Of a DNA stretch of 38,896 bases, positions 27,480 to 36,711 are shown one piece after another. The stretch is taken from positions 1 to 38,896 of IMG/VR virus record IMGVR_UViG_3300000116_000060. One strand, 5' to 3'. The notes beneath the pieces were generated by a model. It was not told where the DNA came from. It made no database searches and worked only from the letters and a program-made list of their open reading frames with translations. The number at the start of each line of letters is the position of its first letter. The first letter of the stretch is position 1. The position numbers were made by a program, and so were the translations under genes. The DNA comes from a virus.

Positions 27480-28067
27480 TTATCTAGCCCAATCAGGAAC
27501 AGGACCACTTGCTGTGGACTGTGGTTGAGGAGCTTGGCTACTAATAGGAGCCGCACCACCAGAGATAAAATCTTTTGAGTTCGGAGTAAGAACCACTAAC
27601 ATTTTATTTTGATCTGCGTACCCATTTGTGCCTTTTTCGACCTTAATTTTAACACAGATTTCCATGCCATTCAACTGGTCAATACCTGAGATTTGCCGTT
27701 TAGATTGTGCCGCTTCGGACATATCCGTAGGATCAAGATTATTATGGCTTTCGATAATAGATCTAAGAGTTCTTAGACCAATCTCTTTAGCCACTGGGAT
27801 ACCGCTTTGGCCCATTTTAGAACCATCTACAAAGATATTGTCCCAAACTTTTCTACGATCATATGGTCCACCGAAGACAGTTAGTTCTAACTGAGTCCAC
27901 TTTGCTCCAGTATTCGACGATTGTTTAAACCAGTTACCTCTACCAAACTCAGGAACTTCCATGTCTCCAGGTTTTAATGAGAGAATTGCACGAACTACAG
28001 TTCCGTGTGGAATAAGTTCAAACTCTTTTGTTGATTCATCAACAGGTGTGTTATTTAAATTAAGCAT
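27480..28067 (-). CDS. DUF669-like ssDNA-binding candidate (195 aa)
   Basis: The start is at the ATG at 28067 (MLNLNNTPVDESTKEFELIP), which overlaps the Sak4-like stop by 8 bases and has AAGGGAAAA upstream. FELIPHGTVVRAILSLKPGD, KWTQLELTVFGGPYDRRKVW and MEICVKIKVEKGTNGYADQN follow the DUF669 layout of an OB-like beta domain. The last 30 residues are a disordered P/Q/S tail ending in PDWAR, reminiscent of the acidic or conserved tips of SSB proteins. DUF669 genes typically follow a Sak4-type ATPase, as here. ssDNA binding is the favoured role but is not proven. Confidence 0.75.
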   Translation of the reverse strand: MLNLNNTPVDESTKEFELIPHGTVVRAILSLKPGDMEVPEFGRGNWFKQSSNTGAKWTQLELTVFGGPYDRRKVWDNIFVDGSKMGQSGIPVAKEIGLRTLRSIIESHNNLDPTDMSEAAQSKRQISGIDQLNGMEICVKIKVEKGTNGYADQNKMLVVLTPNSKDFISGGAAPISSQAPQPQSTASGPVPDWAR

Positions 28068-28932
28068 CTTTAATTTTCCCTTCATTTGAATTTTGATTTT
28101 TAGGGTCAACAAATACCAAAGGTCTTTCAGACTGTGGTTTTCCACTACCCATTTTTGCAATTAATTTACCTAAGTGAGGCTCTTCGAGAGTTTCGAGCCT
28201 GCCAGACCTATCCTTCGCAGGATAGCCCCATTCATTTAATGGATCGCACACAAACGCACGATACTGTCCATTTTCTCCAGTTAGGATTGCCATCGTAATT
28301 ATCTCATCAACAATACCTGGCATTTCCCTTCCTGTTTTCGCACCCTCAATCTGAAGGTTATACTGCTTTCTGTTATAGTCATCTGTGTACTCATCTAAGA
28401 TACCCACGAAGATAACATTCTTCTCACGAATATGCTGTAGATGTGTAAGCCACGACATCATTTCACGACCGTGTAAACCGTAGGCGGCTCTGGTATCTAA
28501 CTTACCACTCTTGTCAGAATGACATTCGGGTTGCTGTAAGCACCATTGAAAGCACAAACGCCCTGCGACTGTAATACTATCAACAAACAAAGTATCATAC
28601 TTTGTCATCATAGCCTCACGATCACCATACTGAGCAGATACATATTCAAAATGCTTTTGACTATATGCAGACTCATCTGCCAAGGATGGATTTCCACCAC
28701 CCAAGAAACACGCTAGATCACGACACTCAGGCCAAGTTCTTGGACGAATAACATCAATAGGCAAGCCCTCAATAGCGGCATCTCCAGCCTCTAAATCCAT
28801 GAACAAAGTTTTATCTGAGTCCAGTGTTCGAGCAAGTGTAGTTTTACCTACACCGCTCTGACCACATACTACAATCTTGTGACCACGCTTTTCTTTCATG
28901 CGTTCGTCAGCAGAAATAATTTGTAATTTCAT
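28060..28932 (-). CDS. Sak4-like RecA-fold ATPase (AAA_24)
   Basis: A 290-aa ATPase with Walker A GQSGVGKT at 24-31 and Walker B DTLFVDS at 113-119, followed by the conserved helix GLHGREMMSWLTHLQHIREK and the strand NVIFVGILDEY. This is the AAA_24/Sak4 family, phage single-strand annealing or RecA-like recombinases that work with an SSB. It is directly followed (8-base overlap) by the DUF669-like gene and preceded by the 133-aa gene with TAAATG adjacency. The C-terminal tail is polar. Together with the helicase and Cas4-like nuclease it forms a recombination module. Confidence 0.85.
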   Translation of the reverse strand: MKLQIISADERMKEKRGHKIVVCGQSGVGKTTLARTLDSDKTLFMDLEAGDAAIEGLPIDVIRPRTWPECRDLACFLGGGNPSLADESAYSQKHFEYVSAQYGDREAMMTKYDTLFVDSITVAGRLCFQWCLQQPECHSDKSGKLDTRAAYGLHGREMMSWLTHLQHIREKNVIFVGILDEYTDDYNRKQYNLQIEGAKTGREMPGIVDEIITMAILTGENGQYRAFVCDPLNEWGYPAKDRSGRLETLEEPHLGKLIAKMGSGKPQSERPLVFVDPKNQNSNEGKIKDA

Positions 28933-29334
28933 TTAAGAATCCTCTCTATCAATTTTAAACTTACCCATTTCAGTAACTCTACAGGGTTCAAGAAGATCCC
29001 TGATTTCTTTGTGAGCCGCATTATAAACTCGCTCATCTACAGAAAATGTTACTTTTGCAAAGTGGTTAGCATCATCAGGATTCATTCCCTCAAACACTTC
29101 CTTTAACATGTCATTGTCCCATTTTACTTTTTTAGGAATGTTAATTTTAAACCTACTGTTGCCTTCTGCAATAGTAGCTGTGCCAAAGTCTTTACCCAGC
29201 GATCTCAAAGTATCACGAGACTTTTGTAAGAATAAATCTTCTAGCTTTTCATCAATTTCTTTTAGTTCTGCGCTTAGATCTTTTACGATATAACGTAATT
29301 CTTCGCGTCTTTCGAATAGCTCAACACCATCCAT
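28933..29334 (-). CDS. Replication-block protein of unknown function (133 aa)
   Basis: A 133-aa protein: an N-terminal coiled-coil helix (MDGVELFERREELRYIVKDL, SAELKEIDEKLEDLFLQK), then a beta-rich part with GTATIAEGNSRFKINIPKKV and a helical end. This layout recurs in phage operons just ahead of the Sak4-like ATPase. Function is unknown; a partner of the recombinase is plausible. It is the first gene after a promoter-like sequence, with AAGGAGGTCATAAA before the ATG. Confidence 0.68.
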   Translation of the reverse strand: MDGVELFERREELRYIVKDLSAELKEIDEKLEDLFLQKSRDTLRSLGKDFGTATIAEGNSRFKINIPKKVKWDNDMLKEVFEGMNPDDANHFAKVTFSVDERVYNAAHKEIRDLLEPCRVTEMGKFKIDREDS

Positions 29335-29378
29335 TTTATGACCTCCTTGATATTTGTTTCGTTCACGGGAACATTAAT

Positions 29379-29402
29379 CCCATAACGTAGCATATGTGTC
29401 AA
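29379..29402 (-). promoter_or_regulatory. Promoter candidate of the replication block
   Basis: Minus-strand TTGACA (29402-29397) is followed by ATTAAT at 18 bases (four of six) or by a TTATGG element at shorter spacing. The inverted repeat GTTCCCGTGAAC lies just downstream. The -35 overlaps the last codons of the DUF1064 gene. The spacing is not ideal, so confidence is moderate. Confidence 0.45.
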
Positions 29403-29773
29403 GAGGTTTTTTTACTTAAATATATTTCAATGCCAAGACAGGCTTTCATCAGCTTCTTTTTTAATTTGAACTCAGGTGTCTCAACGCCTTTAGCGTCTTC
29501 CACAATTTCTGTCCAAATTCCGTTCATATCTTGCTTTTTGTACCTGAAATCCGCAATATAAGTACAAATCTTTTGTCCGTTTACTTCTAATGCAAAACGT
29601 ACCTGTAATTCTAAATCTTTTACTGTTCCAGCTCTCTCTAAAGCCTTTATATATAGGTAACGCTCAGACTCCCATTTAGAATCAAACTTTATACCGTTTA
29701 TGGTTACCTTTTTATTATTGTATTTAGACCTTGACCCAAATCTTCTGGGATTATATGGTGCTTTTACTAACAT
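29399..29773 (-). CDS. DUF1064-type PD-(D/E)XK nuclease
   Basis: A 124-aa protein matching DUF1064: KYNNKKVTINGIKFDSKWES at about 17-36 (with E35), GTVKDLELQVRFALEV, YIADFRY at 72-78 (D75), and EIVEDAKGVETPEFKLKKK with the E/D-x-K pair at 92-95. The family is predicted to be a Holliday-junction or structure-specific endonuclease with a VSR/T7-endonuclease-I-like fold. It follows the ejection-protein gene on the same strand, but a plus-strand gene lies between them. Its ribosome site is one arm of a palindrome shared with that gene. Confidence 0.82.
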   Translation of the reverse strand: MLVKAPYNPRRFGSRSKYNNKKVTINGIKFDSKWESERYLYIKALERAGTVKDLELQVRFALEVNGQKICTYIADFRYKKQDMNGIWTEIVEDAKGVETPEFKLKKKLMKACLGIEIYLSKKTS

Positions 29774-29792
29774 TTTTTAAAGGAATCCTTAT
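29774..29792. promoter_or_regulatory. Palindromic ribosome site shared by two divergent genes
   Basis: The 19-base gap between the DUF1064 gene and the plus-strand 67-aa gene contains AAAGGAATCCTT, which reads AAGGATTCCTTT on the other strand. It therefore supplies a purine-rich ribosome site to both, 8 bases from the plus-strand ATG and 12 from the minus-strand ATG. There is no room for promoters between them, so each is transcribed through the other. Confidence 0.6.
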
Positions 29793-29996
29793 ATGCCAAA
29801 TCCACTTAAATATAAATCGGTGAGCCTTACTCTAAGTGCTTACGACAAACTTGTCCATGTTGCTGATGTAGAGGACAGATCAATAGGAAGACAACTTTCC
29901 AGGCTTGTAGACCAAGCTTATGAAAACGTCAGGCCAATGCAACCATTTCCAGAAACTAAAAATAGATATGGAATCGAGTCAGTACTCGAAGACTAA
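29793..29996 (+). CDS. Small ribbon-helix-helix-like protein (67 aa)
   Basis: A 67-aa protein: a short N-terminal strand KSVSLTLSAYDKL followed by two helices (VHVADVEDRSIGRQLSRLVDQ), the layout of Arc/CopG ribbon-helix-helix repressors, then a proline-rich tail. It is the only plus-strand gene in the right 17 kb and is antisense to the presumed read-through between the ejection-protein gene and the DUF1064 gene. Its stop overlaps the convergent gene by four bases. It may autoregulate or silence the neighbouring block; inferred from fold resemblance. Confidence 0.62.
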   Translation: MPNPLKYKSVSLTLSAYDKLVHVADVEDRSIGRQLSRLVDQAYENVRPMQPFPETKNRYGIESVLED

Positions 29997-32917
29997 GGAC
30001 GGTTTAATAAACTCGCACTGCCAAGACCGCCAAGTAATGTCGCCGCTATTGTTGGATCTCCCATCGCCCTTTGGCGTATAGAAGTTTTAGCACTTAGTGG
30101 GGATGGCGGAACTACTTTATAGGGTAAGTCTTCCAAAGCTCCTGGTTGAACACTTGGAACTGGAGTACTTGTTGCTGGTGTTTTTGGAACAGTATTATCT
30201 TTTACACTATTATTTATTAAATTTTTAACTCTATCTGCTTCTTTTGAAATACCTTGACTAGAAGCTTGTCCTGTAAATTGTGCTATTGAAGAAAATAATA
30301 AATCTGGAAGAAAGTCCATTGGTTTTTTGTTTTGACCTATTAATGCTTTGTAGTCTCTCATAAATCTTTTATAAAATGCGTCAGAAGAAAACATTCTTCC
30401 TATAAGACTAAACTTTGTTAATTTACCTAAATTTTGTAAAGGACTTGCTGCTATACTTGCCGCAACTAACTCACCGCCTTCAGCAGTTTTAGAATTAAAT
30501 TTTAAAATTTTACCAAATTGAGCCATATCTTTTGCCATATCATCACCAAAAATTTTTGCATGTTTAGCTTGATCTTTTGTTAATCTATCAGCAAACGCTC
30601 TAAATTGAGTTGGATCTGTTAAAAATTTTGCATCGAAATCTCCTATTAGATTATCCATATAGGAACCTCTAAGGACTTCTTTACTAGCGTCATCGCTAAA
30701 ATAAGCCATGATTTGATCTATATCAGAAGCTTTAGTGGAAGGATTATTAATATATGCCGCCGCTTCTACATCGTCTAAACTATTATTTTTTAATTTTTTA
30801 ACTAAACTATTTCTCTGAAACTCGTCCCATGACTTTCTTTTAGTTAGCACACCTTTTAATAAATCTATTCCATCATCAGCAAATACTTCTCCCTCTTTTA
30901 GAAGCCCTATTATTTTTTGATCTAAGCTTGACAAAGACAAGGAATCCATTTGTTCTGCTAATTTTTTTACTTGAGCTGCTTGAGAGCCAAATAATTCGTC
31001 GGCTGTTGTACCTAATTTTTTATATGCTGTAGAAAATTGTTTACCACTAAATTTAGTAGGATCAAGAATAGAAGTAGACTCATCAATAGTTCTTCTTAAC
31101 CATTCTCCAGCCATTCTAGACCTTAAGTTCTCGTACTCACTAACCACGCTTCTAGAGCCAGCTTTTCTACTAGCGTTCATTCTATCTGCTTGGTTATCTA
31201 AAACTTTTTTTAAGCTCCTAAGACGTTCAGGGGCATTGCTCTTTAGGATGCTAGACTCCATCTTTGAAGCATCTATAGGTTTGTTGTTTCTAACAGTATT
31301 AGCTATATTTTTTAGTATTGAAGAATGTTCTAAAGCATCAAATTGCCTCATACCTTCAGCGTAAAGTTTTCTTTGCTCTGCAACGGAGTCTGCGGCAGCG
31401 AGGAGTTTAGCTCTGCTACCTTTTCCACCTCCTCCTCTACTGGCTCTAAAAGTAACAGAATCTATACCTGATAAATTTTTTCTCGACAAAAGAGTATCTA
31501 TTTCATCTATAAATTTATTAGCCATATTATAAACGCCTTGCTCTGCGCCTTGAGTCATTTTTGTATCATTCAAAGATTTTCTAGCAGAATACAATTTTGC
31601 AAAAGAAGATTTTTCTCCTACGTTACCCATTGATACCAAAATAGCTTTTTCTAAATCTTGGCTTGTTCCTGCAACTATATCTTCATATTTTGCAGTTCCC
31701 CCAAGGTCATCCACCATAGCCTTTAAACTTCCAGATGGAATGATGTCAGCATTTCCTACAACAGATGAGTTTATTTCATCTATTTTCTTAAACCCTGCCG
31801 CTGATAAATCATCAAAGTGCTTAAAGGATTGGCTTAATGCTGTAAATAAATTAGCGTCTATTGTTAAATCTGCTACAGCAGCTCTACCAAGATCGTCGGC
31901 TACATTAGTCATATGAGCCATTACTTCTCTAGATAATTCTGCTTCTTCTTTTAAAAGTTTCTTATTTCCAGATTCTGCGGCTTCTTTTAATATTCTACCT
32001 AAATCATTAACATTTGAAGCCCCTGCGTCATTTCTAAATTTTTCTATTTTAGCGGTTATGGCTTCATGGTTCTTTTTTAAACGAGGAGAAGATTTAAAAA
32101 TTCTTTCTGCTAATGCTTGTTGTCTTGAAATTACACTAGGAGATCCCAATGCACTTAAACTAGGCTTAATTCCAGCCTCCAAAGACTCTCCTGCTAATTT
32201 TAAATCTTCTGGAGACAATCTTGAGCCACTTGGACTAAACAACTTAGATATACCTTTAAATACTATTTGCCCTGCACCCTCAAATAAACCTGAAAGCAAA
32301 GCTTCTTTACCAGTTTGTTTAGCTATTTCTCCTGGAGTTTGACGAGAAACACCTGCTAGATATTCCCCAAATTCTTCAATTAAATTTGCACCACCACCAC
32401 CAAACGCAGCTCCTAACGCAGCACCTAGAAAAGGAATAGGAATAAGAACTTGACCCACTAAAGCTCCACCTACAGCTCCCCCTATTTCTGGGGCAATACC
32501 AGCCAGATCGCTAATGTCATTCGCGCTCATTCCTTTTTCGTCTATAATTATATTTTGATCTGTTTCTATGCCAAATTTTTTAGCTCCAGAAGGCGTTAAG
32601 GCTAATTGGCCTCCTGAGTCTCTAGTGTAATCTTCTACAGTTAAACCGTTTCTTTGCAGTACAGCTTCTCGCTCTTCTGCATCGTCAACAATAGATAAAC
32701 CAGCTCTTAGACCTGCATCTTGAATACCAGTGGTTCTATCAAATTCTGGACCAGATGACTGCATTGATTCTTGTGTCGATTCTCCAGTTGATTGATTAAA
32801 TTGAGATGCGTTAGATATAATATCTCTAATTTTAAAATTCTCATTTGGAGTTGGAGTATCTCCCGCTATTTCAAAGTCCATAGGACCATAACTTGATTCT
32901 ACTGTAATAATAGCCAT
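29993..32917 (-). CDS. Large internal virion (ejection) protein (974 aa)
   Basis: A 974-aa protein, mostly helical and coiled-coil. A polar N-terminus (1-135) precedes a Gly/Ala-rich hydrophobic stretch at about 145-177 (PEIGGAVGGALVGQVLIPIP, FLGAALGAAFGGGGA), typical of ejection proteins that insert into host membranes. About 200-900 is charged helical, and the C-terminus is P/S/T-rich (VPKTPATSTPVPSVQP). Position after two other virion proteins and the size fit the core proteins released into the cell with DNA. No lytic transglycosylase motif (ES...) was recognised. AGGATTTTATA precedes the ATG. Confidence 0.7.
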   Translation of the reverse strand: MAIITVESSYGPMDFEIAGDTPTPNENFKIRDIISNASQFNQSTGESTQESMQSSGPEFDRTTGIQDAGLRAGLSIVDDAEEREAVLQRNGLTVEDYTRDSGGQLALTPSGAKKFGIETDQNIIIDEKGMSANDISDLAGIAPEIGGAVGGALVGQVLIPIPFLGAALGAAFGGGGANLIEEFGEYLAGVSRQTPGEIAKQTGKEALLSGLFEGAGQIVFKGISKLFSPSGSRLSPEDLKLAGESLEAGIKPSLSALGSPSVISRQQALAERIFKSSPRLKKNHEAITAKIEKFRNDAGASNVNDLGRILKEAAESGNKKLLKEEAELSREVMAHMTNVADDLGRAAVADLTIDANLFTALSQSFKHFDDLSAAGFKKIDEINSSVVGNADIIPSGSLKAMVDDLGGTAKYEDIVAGTSQDLEKAILVSMGNVGEKSSFAKLYSARKSLNDTKMTQGAEQGVYNMANKFIDEIDTLLSRKNLSGIDSVTFRASRGGGGKGSRAKLLAAADSVAEQRKLYAEGMRQFDALEHSSILKNIANTVRNNKPIDASKMESSILKSNAPERLRSLKKVLDNQADRMNASRKAGSRSVVSEYENLRSRMAGEWLRRTIDESTSILDPTKFSGKQFSTAYKKLGTTADELFGSQAAQVKKLAEQMDSLSLSSLDQKIIGLLKEGEVFADDGIDLLKGVLTKRKSWDEFQRNSLVKKLKNNSLDDVEAAAYINNPSTKASDIDQIMAYFSDDASKEVLRGSYMDNLIGDFDAKFLTDPTQFRAFADRLTKDQAKHAKIFGDDMAKDMAQFGKILKFNSKTAEGGELVAASIAASPLQNLGKLTKFSLIGRMFSSDAFYKRFMRDYKALIGQNKKPMDFLPDLLFSSIAQFTGQASSQGISKEADRVKNLINNSVKDNTVPKTPATSTPVPSVQPGALEDLPYKVVPPSPLSAKTSIRQRAMGDPTIAATLLGGLGSASLLNRP

Positions 32918-32932
32918 TATAAAATCCTATTT

Positions 32933-34723
32933 CTATCTAACATCAATTGCACTAGAGGAAGAGTTTTTTGTCGTGTAGTCTAAACTTGTAAGTGCTAAAG
33001 CATCTTCTTTATATTTTTCCCATTCCGCATCAGTCGCATACATATCTGGGTCTTGTAAATCTTTAGCAACCTTGCTCGTACTTTTTAACTTACTTAAAAA
33101 TAAATCTCTAATTTCATTAATGTTAGATTTTAATTTCATTGGATTGCTCCACATTTGTGGATTACCTAATAACTTTTCTAATCTTTCCACATCTTTATTA
33201 GAAATTCCATTTCCAGTTTCTTGAGTTATTAATTTTTTATATTGAGCTATAATTCCTGAACTTAAAGAATCTATTGCATCTTGATCTGACATTCCATCTT
33301 TAAACGCTGTGCTAGGATTAAGTCCAAAACTTACTGCACCAGTTTTAGCCCAATCTAAAATTACATTACCAGTAAGACCACCTACCTTACTATAATTATT
33401 TAATAATTGATCTATTTTATCGGTTTTACGAACAGCTTCGTCTAAGTTTCTCATAGCTGTACCAACTGTATTTAAAGCATTTTGAGGAATCGCAAAAACT
33501 GCACCTTTGTTATTTCTTCCATAATTAACTTTTAGACCGTTATATACTTCTATATTTTTAATATTTCCAACTTTTTGATCGGTTACTCTTTGTTTTGCTC
33601 TATCCGATTCCATTTCTAAAAGTTCAAGTCTAAATGCCTGATTGTAACCCCTCATTTCTTTTTGGTATGCGGCGGCGGCAGATTCCCCTGCTTGCACTCT
33701 TCCTAAAGCATATTTACCTGCGGCAACTGCTTCGGCTTTAGCAGTTTTCTTCGCTGCTTCTAATTTAGGCAATGCTTTTTCTCCAGCCTCTCCTACTGCA
33801 CTAAGCATCCTACCAACATTAAAACCTTTACCAGCTTTATTTTGCATTAAAGCAAGTCCCATAGCCATTAACGCAGAACTTTTGTCTGCTTTACCACTTG
33901 GATCTAAACCTGTAGCTTCGTAAAATTCTTTTTTATATTTTGCTAATAATTCTTCTTTTGTTTCAGGAGTTACTTCCTCACCTTTAGATTTAGCTATATC
34001 CTCAAGAGCAGAATTTTGTAATTTTTCGTATGCGTCTTCTCCGCCGTCTTCATATCCAGCTTCAGCTTCAGCTTTAGCGTCCATTTCTTTTTGTTCAAGT
34101 TCCATTTTTTCAAGTGTTGCTGAGTTTCCTATACTTAATTTAGGAAAAGTATCTAAATTTGATTTTTCTTCGTCTAAAACTTTTTGTTTAGCTTTAGATG
34201 CAATTTCTCTTTCTTTTATTTTTAGAAAAATATTATCAAACTCGTCATCTACACCAGGTACACGTTGTGAAAGCCCCCCATAATTCGTTCCGAATTCATT
34301 TGCAGCCGCACTTGGGTCATAATTTTCTGCATCTAATCTTTTTTTCGTTTCAGCATCTTTTAAATATGTTAAATACTCATTTTTTTCATTCATAGTTATA
34401 GGATCATATTCACCACTTTTTAATATAGATTTCGGTCCCTCTTTATATCCTTTCATAAAATTTTCGTAACCTCTTTGTCTTAACTCGTCGCCCAATAGAC
34501 TAAAATTAGTCGCATCGTCTGCAAGAGGCCCACCTAAAAACCCACTAAGACTACCAAGTGCCTTAGAACCTAAACCTAGAGCTTCTTGTCCAGTACCTTT
34601 AATAACCCCAAGGGTTCTATCCATAAGACTCTCACCAAATTGGCCTAATCCATAAGTATTTTTCTCTGCTTCTTTTCGTTGTCTCTCTTGTTTTTTCTTA
34701 AATTCAGCAAATGTTTCAGCCAT
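32933..34723 (-). CDS. Internal virion protein (596 aa)
   Basis: A 596-aa helical protein starting MAETFAEFKKKQERQRKEAE. A Gly/Leu-rich region LGSKALGSLSGFLGGPLA lies at about 48-65, long charged coiled coils at about 150-400 (for example KKTAKAEAVAAGKYALGRVQ), and a terminal domain with TQETGNGISNKDVERLEKLL and MYATDAEWEKYKEDA. It lies between the 336-aa and 974-aa virion genes with 10- and 15-base gaps. The pattern NGISNKDVE near residue 505-515 recurs in marine podovirus internal proteins. An ejection or core protein is likely; no enzyme motif is seen. Confidence 0.65.
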   Translation of the reverse strand: MAETFAEFKKKQERQRKEAEKNTYGLGQFGESLMDRTLGVIKGTGQEALGLGSKALGSLSGFLGGPLADDATNFSLLGDELRQRGYENFMKGYKEGPKSILKSGEYDPITMNEKNEYLTYLKDAETKKRLDAENYDPSAAANEFGTNYGGLSQRVPGVDDEFDNIFLKIKEREIASKAKQKVLDEEKSNLDTFPKLSIGNSATLEKMELEQKEMDAKAEAEAGYEDGGEDAYEKLQNSALEDIAKSKGEEVTPETKEELLAKYKKEFYEATGLDPSGKADKSSALMAMGLALMQNKAGKGFNVGRMLSAVGEAGEKALPKLEAAKKTAKAEAVAAGKYALGRVQAGESAAAAYQKEMRGYNQAFRLELLEMESDRAKQRVTDQKVGNIKNIEVYNGLKVNYGRNNKGAVFAIPQNALNTVGTAMRNLDEAVRKTDKIDQLLNNYSKVGGLTGNVILDWAKTGAVSFGLNPSTAFKDGMSDQDAIDSLSSGIIAQYKKLITQETGNGISNKDVERLEKLLGNPQMWSNPMKLKSNINEIRDLFLSKLKSTSKVAKDLQDPDMYATDAEWEKYKEDALALTSLDYTTKNSSSSAIDVR

Positions 34724-34733
34724 TTTCGTACCC

Positions 34734-35744
34734 CTATGCTTGGTTAATGCCTTGGATGGCTGTGTACGCCCCTATTCCACTTAAAAATGGATTAGCGGCA
34801 GGCTGTGGTCTATAAGTGTTATATATCCCTGCTGATGGCGTTCCCTTTAATGCGGCGTAGCCGTAGTCTAAAGGTCTAGTGGCCTCCTCAAGTGGCCTTT
34901 GAGCCTCTTTGCGGGCTATCTCTATTCCTTCGGCATCGTATGCTCTTTTCCCGCCGCCAAGGCCAGCCATAAGCCTTAAATCATTTGGACCCATAGATCC
35001 ATAAACTCTACCTACGTCAGCGGCAGTTCCACCAACATTACCCATGTTAGCTCCCACACCTGATAAAGAAGATCCTAATCCACCTGTCAATCTACCTGCT
35101 TCTAAGTTTCTTTTCTTTTCTTCTTCAAAAGAACCTAAAGATGTTTTTAAAGCGTCACCATAACCCTTGTCTAAAAGACCAGCTATAGTTTGGGATTTTT
35201 GAGCTAAAATATTTCTATCATTTTCAGCTCTTTGTATGCCTTCTCTAGAACCACCAAACGCTCCTGACTGTATGGCTTTAGCTGAAAGATTATTTTGTGC
35301 TATTTGCCCCTGCCTGTCTATTTGAGACATTGCTTCATCAATAACATTTTGCCTGTATGGATTCATAAATTTAGATGTCGCAGTAGCAGGATCAAAGGTT
35401 CCAGTACCCGCATCTACTGAAGCTCTTGCATCATCAAAGTATCCCGCACCCTTTTCCATAGTATCTAAGCCGCCACCTATGGCTTCAGTAGACTTATCAA
35501 AATATGGGGAATATCTGTTAATAAATCCTTCGCTACCCGCTAAATCAAGAGCTTTTTTTTCTAAAGGGTCAAGTCCAGGCTGTCTGTATTCAGGTACTCT
35601 GAACAGATCCTCCTCTTGCATCGTGCCGCCTTCGTATTCACCAGTTTCTTCGTTATATCTTCCAAATATCTGATCTAATAAAGCTTTTTCACGTTCTTCT
35701 ATATATTCTGGGCGACGATTAATGCTTTCTACAACTTCAGCCAT
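34734..35744 (-). CDS. Internal virion protein with Gly-rich core (336 aa)
   Basis: A 336-aa protein. The N-terminus has INRRPEYIEEREKALLDQIF, then MNPYRQNVIDEAMSQIDRQG, the signature-like QNNLSAKAIQSGAFGGSREG and a Gly-rich middle (LTGGLGSSLSGVGANMGNVG). I recognise the combination NPY-x-x-x-V-[ID] and SGAFGGSRE from internal proteins of marine podoviruses, probably a core or ejection protein. It begins a one-base overlap (TAATG) after the 307-aa gene. No signal peptide. Confidence 0.7.
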   Translation of the reverse strand: MAEVVESINRRPEYIEEREKALLDQIFGRYNEETGEYEGGTMQEEDLFRVPEYRQPGLDPLEKKALDLAGSEGFINRYSPYFDKSTEAIGGGLDTMEKGAGYFDDARASVDAGTGTFDPATATSKFMNPYRQNVIDEAMSQIDRQGQIAQNNLSAKAIQSGAFGGSREGIQRAENDRNILAQKSQTIAGLLDKGYGDALKTSLGSFEEEKKRNLEAGRLTGGLGSSLSGVGANMGNVGGTAADVGRVYGSMGPNDLRLMAGLGGGKRAYDAEGIEIARKEAQRPLEEATRPLDYGYAALKGTPSAGIYNTYRPQPAANPFLSGIGAYTAIQGINQA

Positions 35745-36667
35745 TATGCTTTTCCTTCAAGATTATTCATTAATTTATAACCGTTTTGTATACCTCGATC
35801 AAGATTACCGTTGCCAAGACCTTCTACAGCCTTTTTAGTAAGCACGAACTCACCAGCAGTAAGCATTGCAGGAACATCATCTTCAGTACCCGAACCCTCG
35901 CTTGGCATTATTCCACCATCTCTTCTTTGGTAAACTTGACCCCCATAATTATAGCCCCCTAAGATAGGTCTAAATTCAGTAGTTCCTCCAAAAGGTCTTC
36001 TACCAGGCTGTTCTTCTTCTTTTCCAAACATCTTATCTAGGAATGTTGAACCTAAACCAAATAGCAAAGCTTCTCCACCCTTACTATTTAATAAATTACT
36101 TAAAAAGTTATCTTTTCCTTTACCTGCTACTGCATCGCCAAGAAGACTACCTATCCCCATTGTGCCTTCTGCTTTTGCTCTCTTAGCAACAGGGGCTATG
36201 CTTTCTACGGGATTTGGTGCTTTATTAGCTACAGTTTTTATTTTAGGTTTTTGTTGGCCTCCTCCTTCACCAAAAAAACCTGAATCCCCACTTAATCCAC
36301 CTACTAATCCACTAGCTAAGGCTTGCCCTGCATTTACTTTACCACCCATCAACTTTTGCAAAGCTACATTTGTAATAATATCTTGCCCCGCTTTAGAGCC
36401 GAAAATAGATTTTCCTATAGAAAGTAATTCTTTCCAAAAGTATTCTGGATTTCCAGTATCAGGATTAATGCTGTTGCTCTGTGAACCAACTACATAACGC
36501 TCTGGGTTTCCCCCCATGTTTTCAATCGCAGTAGCAATTCCAGCACCAAGATTAGGGTTGTTTTCCAGAACTGGACGTGGGACCACGACTTCTCCAGGAC
36601 TAACGTGAGCCATTTCTGTATCGCCAAATCTACCCATATTAGCTGTGTTTTTTAACAAGGAAACCAC
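35744..36667 (-). CDS. Virion protein with GEVVVP and VPAMLTAGEFVL motifs (307 aa)
   Basis: A 307-aa protein with MAHVSPGEVVVPRPVLENNP near the N-terminus. Near the C-terminus is DVPAMLTAGEFVLTKKAVEG, a repeat-like motif shared by many marine phage virion proteins, then LGNGNLDRGIQNGYKLMNNL. The middle is Gly/Ala/Lys-rich and disordered. Start: the frame opens with GTG at 36667; a TTG at 36658 preceded by AAGGTGG is an attractive alternative, and an ATG at 36637 lacks a ribosome site. It follows the lysozyme gene with a 44-base gap. Confidence 0.65.
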   Translation of the reverse strand: MVSLLKNTANMGRFGDTEMAHVSPGEVVVPRPVLENNPNLGAGIATAIENMGGNPERYVVGSQSNSINPDTGNPEYFWKELLSIGKSIFGSKAGQDIITNVALQKLMGGKVNAGQALASGLVGGLSGDSGFFGEGGGQQKPKIKTVANKAPNPVESIAPVAKRAKAEGTMGIGSLLGDAVAGKGKDNFLSNLLNSKGGEALLFGLGSTFLDKMFGKEEEQPGRRPFGGTTEFRPILGGYNYGGQVYQRRDGGIMPSEGSGTEDDVPAMLTAGEFVLTKKAVEGLGNGNLDRGIQNGYKLMNNLEGKA

Positions 36668-36711
36668 CTTTCTGTATTAATTTAACAAAAAATAATTAGT
36701 TTTACTAGTGT

